Both the position numbers and the translations under genes were made by a program. Below are positions 13,761 to 24,500 of a stretch of 64,000 nucleotides of DNA, in pieces (within the stretch, counting starts at the first letter, position 1; each line of letters opens with the position of its first letter). Below the pieces are notes generated by a model. It did not search any database, was not told the DNA's origin, and saw nothing but the letters and a program-made list of their open reading frames with translations. The DNA lies in assembly GCA_036971475.1 (NCBI GenBank), contig JBAIZL010000005.1, forward strand, positions 171,263,886-171,327,885, in the 5' to 3' direction. The DNA comes from Prosapia bicincta (lineage: Eukaryota; Arthropoda; Insecta; Hemiptera; Cercopidae).

Positions 13761-14664
13761 GTTTTGTTTTACATTTTAACTTCACATATTTTACAGGTAT
13801 CTTTTACATTGACACATAATTTAGTAAATATGAAATTATGGTAAGATGTTCGTAGGTCACTAGGAATTATAGTTTCACGCTAAGTTGCATCATGTCAACA
13901 TATCCATGTAAAGTAAAACCAAGTCGTTTTTACAAGATGACGAACATACCTGATAAGGGATTACCTAAGTTCATTAGTAAAAAACTTTTGAAATAATTTT
14001 CAGAATTAAATAGATATTCTTCTTATATTTAGTACATTGTACAAGGTTATATATCAGCTTGTAATATTACACACATCGATTTCTTCCCCCGTCACGATGA
14101 TGCCCGATCTTTCTTCGTCAACACTCGTTTCATTCTGAGATTCATAAACAAAATATCTGCCACCAACCTTTTAGTAGTAAACAACCAAGCCACAAACAGT
14201 TTACATATTTTAAAATTCGAGTAAATCGGACTCAACATTTACGAGTGTGGCGTTGCAAGGAGCAAAGGTCAACGAAGCAGGGGAACGTCTATTGAGACAT
14301 TCATTTGCAAATTTTGTAGCTTTCATCAACACCGAAGTCTAGACAGAACGCTGCATGACGCGAAGTAAATTTACTACTCGCTTTTAGGACACTGACGGAC
14401 GAGCATTGAAAGGCAACAGGCGTTGTGTTCAAACCTTATCGATGTACAAACACGTTGTTGTCTAGATTCCATTTTGAACAATTTAATTGTGCTTGGTCTA
14501 TTAATTGTGTAAGTACTTAAAGTAAAGCCGAATGGTTGCTAACTGTGTAAATACATCGTATGTGACTTACTGTATAAAACAACTGTGGCGTAATGTTTAA
14601 CACAAATAAATAAAACCTCTATAGGCCTACCTCAAATGACTTTTTTTTAAAGTTAAAACCTTAT

Positions 14665-14697
14665 GTACAATTCGATTGCATAACAATCATCCTCAGA
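14665..14697 (-). ncRNA. Hammerhead-like relic in the left arm
   Basis: The minus strand reads CTGAGGA-T-GATTG-TTAT-GCAATC-GAAT. The CUGANGA core and a 5-bp stem II are present. The base after GAA is U rather than A15.1, so it is probably inactive. Confidence 0.4.
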
Positions 14698-14763
14698 GGT
14701 AAATTACAATAAAAATAGCCTACCTATGTTTGTATTTTTATTCGTATTTTTATTGTAATTTAC

Positions 14764-14797
14764 CTCTGAGAATGATTGCTATGCAATCGAAATTTAC
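14764..14797 (+). ncRNA. Hammerhead-like relic in the right arm
   Basis: The plus strand reads CTGAGAA-T-GATTG-CTAT-GCAATC-GAAAT. GAAA and stem II are intact, but G8 of the core is A. Each arm thus carries a different core defect. Confidence 0.4.
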
Positions 14798-14859
14798 ATA
14801 AGGTTTTAAATAAAAGGAAAAAGTCATTTGTGGTATAGAGGTTTTATTTATTTGTGTTA

Positions 14860-16500
14860 AATCTTATGTGACTTTAAGACCCTTGTCGTATGTAGGCCTA
14901 TATTACATGTCCTTTAGATTGTACCTTTCATTTACATACAAGATTTTAGGCGCCATAATTTGTTTTTTTTCTTTTTTTACTGACAATGACATTTTTTTTA
15001 GCTGGCTGTAATTTTATAAAATTTTAATAAATGTTATTTTTTTAGATTTCTACATCTTTGCATTAATTTGTTTTTATTATTTTATTTCCTATTCTTTTAA
15101 TACATTAGAATGAGATTAGTTTTGTAACAAATTGAATAGTCGAGTTTGTCAAGAAATATCTACTGAAAGGTAATTTTGTTGAAGTAGGCCAATGTTACGT
15201 ATTAGTATAATAACATTCTTGGAATAACCCTTAGGTCTATATTGTTTTATATCTTGTTAACTTTAAAAAGCAAATAAGTGGAACGGCATTTAAACGAGTA
15301 CAATTCATTTTAAGACTTTCTAAAAGCGCATAACAATAATCAGTTGTGTTGTGTTTTGAGTTACGTCATTAACTCTTCAGAATAATAATGTGATGATATG
15401 GAGTAACGTTTTTGATAGAGGTAAGTTACACCATAGCATCAAGGGTATCGATTGTCACTCCGCACCTTCCTTGCGGGTTATCACTGCCATGAACTAAACT
15501 CGATTTATTTATTAACACTTCTCGACCGTTACAAATGCACATAGATTCACCTTTGGCGATGCGGCGGACAGCATTTTTCAGATGTAATCAACAAATAAAA
15601 AGAACGCAAACTAACCTACAATTTGGACGTCGTTTTATGCATTACCTTAACACTTGGCAATTGCATAACTTCCGGCGAGTTATGCGAGCCTGCAGGAAAG
15701 GTCTTGCGCGTTTATTTGTCTAGTTGATTTATTCTGAATACGTGCGGCCAGTGTTTATCCTCAGATTAAAGTCAGATTTTTATGGGAACAATGTATTCTC
15801 AACGTCGCGTCGCCCGTATAGTTAGATAGTTATTAAAATAAACTTGAAGTTTCATACTTTAAAACAAGTTGACGATTTAATCACAGTACATTATCTACAT
15901 GTATTCTTTAAAGCTAAAATTATGTATAATAGCGGAATAAATAAGATTGAGAGCCTGAGAAGGAGGGAGTTTGGTGGTCCCGTGATTTTCGCAAAGTCTG
16001 TCTTTAACACTGTATGAAGTTAGGATACTGAATCAGGGCTGTTGGTAATAGACTGGTTTACGAGGGGTGTTTCTATTTGAGAGAACTTTGGTTTGGTTAG
16101 GACGGGTAGAAGACGGTGTTTTGGGTAGGTGTCTTTATTTTAACTTAGGTGAACTGGCTGACTGACATTTTATATAGTTTTACAGGAAATAACATGACTT
16201 AAAAGCTAAGAGTATAACCTAAAAATTATTCTAATTTGGTTAGAGTTAATTACAAAGTATCCTATGCTAGAACATAGAATTAAGGTTATGGGAAGCTACA
16301 AAAGATGGAAATTACGGTGGGTTGGACGTTATGGGGAATCCAATAGAACGTCTGGACAAGTCGGAAGTTGGAGATGATCCAGTGGAGGATATATATCTCT
16401 AGGGGTTCATTTGGGAAACTAAAGCAATAGTTTAAATTTGATTTGAGCTTGTCTGTGAGGTAAGGCAATAAAGCCAATACAGGCTTACAATAGTAAGTTC
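14860..16500. other. Intergenic, nothing recognised
   Basis: No supported gene. The 62-codon frame at 15535-15723 has no recognisable signature. Confidence 0.4.
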
Positions 16501-16504
16501 ATGG

Positions 16505-16545
16505 CATCAAACGTGTTTCAATCACTTGCCATCATCAGTGATGGG
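16505..16545 (-). ncRNA. Hammerhead-like motif with weak stem II
   Basis: The minus strand reads CTGATGA, twelve bases, then GAAACACGTT. Both conserved core boxes are exact. The palindrome expected in stem III (ACGCGU) has one change (ACACGU). Stem II does not pair well, so this is a relic at best. Confidence 0.4.
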
Positions 16546-16599
16546 AGCTAAATCATGTGATTACGTCTAATCACGTATTATGATAACCTACTATTGAAA

Positions 16600-17880
16600 C
16601 GCGCTTAAGGTATTAAGCGTATTTGTTTTGAGAGTGTATGAAACTATGTATAGTTTTGGTAGCAAAACTAAAGAAAGAAAATATGTGAATTATTAGAAAT
16701 CAATAGGGTAGTTCAAATCGTACGAGGTTACACTATAAAGTCCGGAGGAGCCACCCACGCTCTGTTGGAGCAGTATGGGGTCTGCTTTATTAATAAAAAC
16801 GACACTGAGTTTAAGTTCAACACCAAAGATAATTAAAAGAGAGATAACACAAGTTTCATGAGTAGCAGTTAATTCTAAGCCCCTTACCAATCAAACGATA
16901 TACGGTTCTTGTAGAGCGGTGAGTCGTTCGACGCAACAGGCCTGTTTGGTATCTAGCAGAGATGAAAGACGTTTCTCGAAGAGTGGCATAAACTACAATT
17001 CATTTAAGCTTTAACGCGGTTTAAATTGACTTATTAAAGTTTGACGTCGGTAATTTATAGTTAGAACGCATTTAAGACATTAACTGAACATAATCAATAA
17101 GTGGTGTAATATTTTAACGCGGTTAGAACCCGATGTATCCGGTTAAAAGCACTTGACTAGACACTGGCGTGCCGCACTAGGAAAACAGCCATATTGGAAG
17201 AGAGTGTAACTTCAACGACAAAGACGAAAATGCACAACAACGAGTAACTAGATTGAAACTAGTAGTTATAGTCCAGAACATAGATGAATAGGCTCAATGC
17301 GTCTGGTAACTGGATCGCAAAACTATTTCTTTGCAGTAAAAGAAGCCTAGATTCTGGCCGGCAACGAATGTCTAGTAGGCGGTGGAAATTGAACCGTATG
17401 GAACACCATCTGTGCCGAGGTTATACGAAGGTAGGTTACAAATAACGTAAGACACTGAAAGATAGGTGATCCTGTACTTAACAAACTATGTTGTTAAATA
17501 TTGATAACGTTATGTTATAAAATAATAAAAATAATGAACCTTCACAGTGGATTCAACCTTTAAGGCCTATTCGAAAATCACTTGATATAAATTGAAAGAA
17601 TTTTCTAGTGTTCTTTTTTTGTTACCATGTTTGCTAAACGAAAACCAAACTTGCGATACATAAATAAATAAGAGACGCCATCATAAAAGCGAAGATCTAC
17701 TGCTAAAGTAAATTTATGTGCAGAAGCACATTTAACAACAAAACGAACTTATATATTTTATCATTATATCAAATATAACTCATTTTCAAACAGATTTTAA
17801 TTTTCACGATGTTTGAGCCCATTTTTTACACATTAATTAAATACTCTGAAATGTATATACACCGTTATCAAAAAGTCTCT
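16600..17880. other. Intergenic before the satellite
   Basis: No gene, element or RNA recognised. Confidence 0.4.
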
Positions 17881-17883
17881 CCG

Positions 17884-20136
17884 AAATATTGTTGACACAG
17901 CTGCCTCAGGGGTTTCCCCTTTTATAGATAAACCTTAGCAATAAACTTAAATGGGTTGCCAAAAGGACGATGAACTACATTACCTAAGCTGCAGCAGAGT
18001 GTGGTAATCTCAACACCTGTTACGTCGAGCAATATATAGAGGGAGATATTTTTGACACAGCTGCCTCAGGGGTTTCCCCTTTTATAGATAAACCTTAGCA
18101 ATAAACTTAAATGGGTTGCCAAAAGGACGATGAACTACATTACCTAAGCTGCAGCAGAGTGTGGTAATCTCAACACCTGTTACGTCGAGCAATATATAGA
18201 GGGAGATATTTTTGACACAGCTGCCTCAGGGGTTTCCCCTTTTATAGATAAACCTTAGCAATAAACTTAAATGGGTTGCCAAAAGGACGATGAACTACAT
18301 TACCTAAGCTGCAGCAGAGTGTGGTAATCTCAACACCTGTTACGTCGAGCAATATATAGAGGAAGATATGTTTGACACAGCTGCCGCAGGGGTTTACCCT
18401 TTTATAGATAAACCTTAGCAATAAACTTAAATGGGTTGCCAAAAGGACGATGAACTACATTACCTAAGCTGCAGCAGAGTGTGGTAATCTCAACACCTGT
18501 TACGTCGAGCAATATATAGAGGGAGATATTTTTGACACAGCTGCCTCAGGGGTTTCCCCTTTTATAGATAAACCTTAGCAATAAACTTAAATGGGTTGCC
18601 AAAAGGACGATGAACTACATTACCTAAGCTGCAGCAGAGTGTGGTAATCTCAACACCTGTTACGTCGAGCAATATATAGAGGAAGATATGTTTGACACAG
18701 CTGCCGCAGGGGTTTACCCTTTTATAGATAAACCTTAGCAATAAACTTAAATGGGTTGCCAAAAGGACGATGAACTACATTACCTAAGCTGCAGCAGAGT
18801 GTGGTAATCTCAACACCTGTTACGTCGAGCAATATATAGAGGAAGATATGTTTGACACAGCTGCCGCAGGGGTTTACCCTTTTATAGATAAACCTTAGCA
18901 ATAAACTTAAATGGGTTGCCAAAAGGACGATGAACTACATTACCTAAGCTGCAGCAGAGTGTGGTAATCTCAACACCTGTTACGTCGAGCAATATATAGA
19001 GGAAGATATGTTTGACACAGCTGCCGCAGGGGTTTACCCTTTTATAGATAAACCTTAGCAATAAACTTAAATGGGTTGCCAAAAGGACGATGAACTACAT
19101 TACCTAAGCTGCAGCAGAGTGTGGTAATCTCAACACCTGTTACGTCGAGCAATATATAGAGGAAGATATGTTTGACACAGCTGCCGCAGGGGTTTACCCT
19201 TTTATAGATAAACCTTAGCAATAAACTTAAATGGGTTGCCAAAAGGACGATGAACTACATTACCTAAGCTGCAGCAGAGTGTGGTAATCTCAACACCTGT
19301 TACGTCGAGCAATATATAGAGGGAGATATTTTTGACACAGCTGCCTCAGGGGTTTCCCCTTTTATAGATAAACCTTAGCAATAAACTTAAATGGGTTGCC
19401 AAAAGGACGATGAACTACATTACCTAAGCTGCAGCAGAGTGTGGTAATCTCAACACCTGTTACGTCGAGCAATATATAGAGGAAGATATGTTTGACACAG
19501 CTGCCGCAGGGGTTTACCCTTTTATAGATAAACCTTAGCAATAAACTTAAATGGGTTGCCAAAAGGACGATGAACTACATTACCTAAGCTGCAGCAGAGT
19601 GTGGTAATCTCAACACCTGTTACGTCGAGCAATATATAGAGGGAGATATTTTTGACACAGCTGCCGCAGGGGTTTACCCTTTTATAGATAAACCTTAGCA
19701 ATAAACTTAAATGGGTTGCCAAAAGGACGATGAACTACATTACCTAAGCTGCAGCAGAGTGTGGTAATCTCAACACCTGTTACGTCGAGCAATATATAGA
19801 GGGAGATATTTTTGACACAGCTGCCGCAGGGGTTTACCCTTTTATAGATAAACCTTAGCAATAAACTTAAATGGGTTGCCAAAAAGACGATGAACTACAT
19901 TACCTAAGCTGCAGCAGCATGTGGTAATCTCAACACCTGTTACGTCGAGCAATATATAGAGGGAGATATTTTTGACACAGCTGCCGCAGGGGTTTCCCCT
20001 TTTATAGATAAACCTTAGCAATAAACTTAAATGGGTTGCCAAAAAGACGATGAACTACATTACCTAAGCTGCAGCAGCATGTGGTAATCTCAACACCTGT
20101 TACGTCGAGCAATACGAGTATATAGAGGGAGATATT
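17884..20136. repeat. 160-bp satellite array, 14 copies
   Basis: The word TTGACACAG recurs at 17892 and every 160 bp to 19972, giving 14 units. Two types are told apart by linked changes: A (GGGAGATATT, GCCTCAGGGGTTTCCCC) and B (GGAAGATATG, GCCGCAGGGGTTTACCC). The order is A A A B A B B B B A B, then two hybrids, then a second hybrid form. The last two carry AAAAAGACG and GCAGCATG instead of AAAAGGACG and GCAGAGTG. The 66-codon minus-strand frames are repeat artefacts, since 160 is not a multiple of three. Each unit has the small hairpin GGGGAAACCCC (A type, minus strand). Confidence 0.97.
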
Positions 20137-20569
20137 GTAAAAATAGCTTCAGGTCACTGCTTCATAGAATGCTGCTGCGGGACGTTTTGAACGCGCTATA
20201 TCTGGGTACAATGGTAAGAGAGAACAGCGACCAAACACCAAAGGTCTGAACAAAGATTGAAATGACAAGAAGTATCTTCATGAAAGTCAAATACAATATA
20301 TAGTAATGCCTCGATTATGCGACAGTTCTTCGGATGATCGACAGCTCGTATAATACAGACTGTCTCACAAATGGAAAGAAATAAACCTATGGTAAACTGC
20401 TGAAATCAATAAAAGCTTGTCACGCATGGGAAATTGGCTACTACTATTTTTTGAAATGTAAAAATGACATAAACGATAATAAAAAATACAAATATACATA
20501 ATTTTAAACGTATTTTACGTCGTTGCTTAAATAGCCGAGAGCTAAAACTTATATCTGTACTGTATAGTC

Positions 20570-21531
20570 CAGGGGTCCTCACTAGGAATACTTTGAGAGC
20601 CAAACATTTTGCATACAATTTTCCTGAGGGCCGCAAGTACAAGAGGCACTAAATAACTGACAAACAATATGATTATAACATACGTTTATTACATTACCAA
20701 CATAAATAAACTGTTTACGCATAAAAAAGTTTGAAAATGTCTTTTTTTTACGAAATTAATTCTTTGAAGTTGATGGGCGAAATCTTTCACAGGCCTCTAA
20801 TATGGCATTTATGTTGGCAGGATGGGAAGAAACTGAAATTCTTAAAATGTTCTCAACATTCTCACTTGTTAGCTTAGATCTGTACTTGTTTTTTTTACAA
20901 ACTTCAGCTTACTGAATGTAGATTCACAGACAAAAGTAGATGAAAAAACACACAATATTTTCTGAGCACATTCAATTAAGTTGAAATTTGTCCTTTTCAA
21001 CAACCCTCCGAAACTCATAGTGAGCTTTAATCTTCATCTTTTCTTCAAAAATACTTTTGAGTTCCGTATCGTTGTGAAGATAGATTAATTCATTTTTCAA
21101 ATCCCTTCATATCCAAAAACAGAAAGATGAGCTACATTAGCTGGTTTCATTGCCCATGGATTTTCTACCAAGCGAAATGGTACAGTTTCACGACATATCA
21201 AACATATGGCAGTCCCTTCTTTCTTACCTTTTGCAAGTCTCCACCGTCACACGTTAAGTTGCGTTGCGTTGCGGTGTTGCCGATACTATTGCTTGCTAAA
21301 CGTCAGTAAAGCCCCAGGCAAAGATACAGCGGGCGAGGTTTTTAACTTCAGTAGTTTGAGTAATTAATTAAATTTAGTAAAACAACGACAGATTTTAAAA
21401 CACTCAGTAAATAAATATAATATTTATTTAAGTTATAAAATATTTTGACTTCAATCCTAACCGTCTAAGGGCCGCAAAAAATCGTCCCGAGGGCCGCATG
21501 CGGCCCGCGGGCCGCGTAGTGAGGATGCCTG
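20570..21531 (-). mobile_element. hAT-superfamily transposon with 8-bp target duplication, internally deleted
   Basis: The ends are CAGGGGTCCTCACTA and, inverted, CAGGCATCCTCACTA. GTATAGTC flanks both sides (20562-20569 and 21532-21539), a perfect 8-bp target duplication as hAT elements make. GGCCGC-rich subterminal sequence is present (GAGGGCCGCATGCGGCCCGC near 21489). At 962 bp it is far too short for a full transposase gene; see the remnant below. Confidence 0.9.
20765..21250 (-). pseudogene. hAT transposase remnant (N- and C-terminal pieces)
   Basis: Reading the minus strand downwards, the right part gives GLPYVCLICRETVPF, like the Cys-rich N-terminus of hAT proteins. It is followed by ELKSIFEEKMKIKAHYEFR and then STFVCESTFSKLKFVKK and ENVENILRISVSSHP. 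The last two match the C-terminal dimerisation region of hAT transposases (CExxFSxxK, LRIS). Frameshifts occur and the catalytic middle is missing, so the copy is dead. Confidence 0.7.
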
Positions 21532-21599
21532 GTATAGTCTATGCGTTTTTTTACTACTTCGGTTATTTGAGGATCGGATAATCGAGAATCTACTTTAAC

Positions 21600-24500
21600 A
21601 GGAATCTAAATATAGAGATCAAAGTGATACTACAGCTTGCCATTCTTTCATATGCATTTAATAATTGGACACTTAAAAAAACGGAAATAATTTTCTGAGT
21701 TACATCGGCATATGTTGCGAGAATCGTGAATATAAAGAGAGCGTTCGAGGAGGTCTTGCATAAGATGAACAAAAACGAGAGCATATAAATACATCATAGA
21801 GAAGGGAGCTGAAATATTTCGGTCGAGATACGCACAGTAACAAATGTATAAATGAATAAATGTGTTACTCACAAGAGATGCAGGATGAATGACAAACAAG
21901 GAAAAAATTATTCTAAAGTAAATATAGAAGTAAATGACGCAACAGAAGCTTCAAGACGGAAAGAGCTGCGGCTTTGCGGGAGGAACAATTTTTTGTATTT
22001 TAATTTTTATTGAAGCGGTCAAACCGCTTTTGCTAATTCAAACTTCCATAGTTAATTGAACGTTAAAAAAATGTTAGAAGAACCCTCTCATTGGACCAAT
22101 TAATTCCAATGTATATTCAGTAATCCAATTTATCATTGATTTAATTGATTGATTTATCCATCATTTTGACGGAAAGCTATTTACATAAGAACGAGGTTTT
22201 TACGAGTCGCATGCAACCGCAATTGCGTTTGGTCGACAAAACCGTATAAATTAAACGGTTGATTGATACGAGACAGGGTAGTTGTCGTAACGCCAATTAG
22301 AATCTACGTCTTACCAATTATTCTTCAATTCAAGGATCTGTAGCAAGGCTGCGTGGGCAGACACCGCTGTAGACTGATTTTGTGCAACAAAATAGGTTCA
22401 GATAATTTTTTTATGAATATTTAAACTAATAAGTTACATATCTCAATTTTACTTATATTATTTCTTTTTATAACAATCCTTGAAAAAGATCGAATATACT
22501 CAGACGTTTTTCGATCTTTCAATATAAAACAGAATTTAAAAATCTATTTTAAACATAAAAATGTAATTTTAAATGTAACAATCCGTAAATAGTGGTTAAA
22601 ACTTAGAGTCTACATTAATTATTGGGCTATGTGCGGTTAGTTAAGAAAAGGAAAATTAGATACTTACTTGAACTAACCTATGCCGAATTGAACCAGTGGA
22701 AATGAATACATCTAGGTCTTTCAACATCTCAACATCATGAAACATAACCTCACTTTACAAACACACTCCTTTATCTAAAAACGTTTCAGGATTGCAGTAA
22801 TATATTACACTATATTATCACATACACCTCTGTTATCATATAGCTCCATAGGTTAGTATTAGGAATAGTTATATAAGAGTATACTAACCGATTGACAAAT
22901 TGAACGAGTGGTCGCCAATTTCATTCGGCCTTGGAACAATATTCGTACGTCATTAGATTAAGTTAGTCAATAATCATGTTTTTAACCATACCTAACCTTA
23001 CAGAATACTATATAGTTATAGGACTATAGAAATGTCAGACAGTAAATGTGGGATTTGTTGCCACCTATGCTTTTTGCAGCGTCTGTCTTCTCTTAATAGT
23101 CTGTTTTTATTTAAACTCAAGGAGGACTGAAAGACTGAGTGACGTTTTTCTTTTTTTGTGCTGTACAAGAAATACACAGTATATATAGTAAATTGTACAA
23201 TATAATAGTATCTTTTATTAAGACACTTTGAATTTAAACAGTTTCATGTGTTTGTAAATTGAAGATGTTTTTATAACCTTTTAAATTACTATCCCTAATT
23301 ATGGTTTGAGATATTAAAAAATCACTTCTTCTTGTTCAGAATGTATAACTTAAATGATAGGCTGTAAATAAAAAATTGAAGTTTTTAAGAAGTATGCCAC
23401 TTACACTTTTAGAGAAAATGTATTCTTCCTTTTTTATGGATAAGCTATTTTTGTTCTTATAAACAAACTCCCCTAGACGTTGATGAAGCTGATTGTACAC
23501 GTTTCAGTGTTTTTTGATATTTTTTTAAGTAATAGTAATTCATTGAAGGTAATTTGATACCTCTCGAGCATTCACACAGGGCTATAAGTCTATCTCTACA
23601 ATTTAAGTAACAAAAACTGACCTATATAATAATTGTATTTCGATCAGGTTTCTTTGTACAGAACGTTTCCAAGACAGCTGGTGGCCACACATGCTCACCA
23701 GCTGACACATCATCTGTCGGGTTCCCGCGATATCACAGCCCTATGAAACGCGTTACTCTTTAAGCGGCTGCTTTCTGTTGGTTTTGAATACATTAATACT
23801 GTCTTAAACGTATTTTGTTAAAATTGTGTCATTGCAATGTTGTAAAAAATTTTTGCCCTTTTGAGATGGCTTGATCAAAAAATGTTTTCAAATCTTGTCA
23901 TGGTTGCAGAGAGAGAATGAGACATCGAATAAAAGTATTTATAAAGAGAATTTATGTTGTAAAATTTATTAATTTTGTTAGCAAGATACAGTAAAATAAA
24001 TAAACTTTTTTGGTAATACATGATCTTAAAGATTATATTATTACATATATAACACAAAATACATTCTAAACAAGTAAAACGTTGTCCAAAACTAGAGAAG
24101 TGGGTAAAAATTTCATAGTTTCTATGAGAGAAACCCACTCATAGAAGTCCACAAAATAGACGCCCATTTTGTTTTAGACGCTGTATTCATAAAAACAAAA
24201 CCTCACTGTTAAAATACACTCCTGATCCTAATAGTCCTTCAGGAATGGCCGCCCTATGCTATACTACATTACTACATAGCTTTTTAAATATAGCGATAAA
24301 TTAAGTTATGCAGTTAGGTTTGGTCTGGTTATTTAAAAACAAAATTAAGTTTCCTACGTAAACCAATAAATTGCCATATTGAGAAATTACCTTTATTTTT
24401 CTCATTACATCCGTCTAAACGTAATTGACTAGCTTACATTTGTAAATGTCATTACTACATAGAACATATAGAACACATAGTTCTTGTTTTTATTAAGAAT

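Larger units (their letters stand above)
14610..14855. repeat. Inverted repeat with hammerhead-like arms
   Basis: Arms of about 90-100 bp (for example AATTCGATTGCATAACAATC against GATTGCTATGCAATCGAAAT) surround a short centre near 14735. The outermost bases also pair (CAAATAAATAAAACC against GGTTTTATTTATTTG). Each arm holds CTGAGGA or CTGAGAA, then U, then the hairpin GATTG-NNAT-GCAATC, then GAA, the order of parts in a hammerhead ribozyme. Confidence 0.75.
20303..21590. mobile_element. pogo-like non-autonomous DNA transposon, split by a hAT insertion
   Basis: The left end AGTAATGCCTCGATTATGCG and the complement of the right end (AGTAGATTCTCGATTATCCG) are related inverted repeats with the CTCGATTATCCG theme of pogo/Tigger elements. 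Interior blocks (GGTAAACTGCTGAAATCAAT, GAGCTAAAACTTATAT) are shared with the element at 33771-34307, so both belong to one family. The hAT element at 20570-21531 lies inside it. Confidence 0.65.

Noticed and set aside
18242..20042. Repeated 66-codon minus-strand frames
   Set aside because: They recur with the 160-bp satellite unit, which is not a multiple of three, so they cannot form one protein; a repeat artefact.
17884..20136. Hammerhead ribozyme in the 160-bp satellite
   Set aside because: Some insect satellites carry hammerheads, and GAAAC and CUGAGG occur here on the minus strand, but in the wrong order and without CUGANGA plus GAAA around a stem.
23650..23720. Hammerhead-like CAGATGA plus long hairpin plus GAAACGTT on the minus strand
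   Set aside because: The hairpin is strong (CAGCTGGTG with CACCAGCTG), but the invariant U4 is A and the spacing is far too long for stem II.
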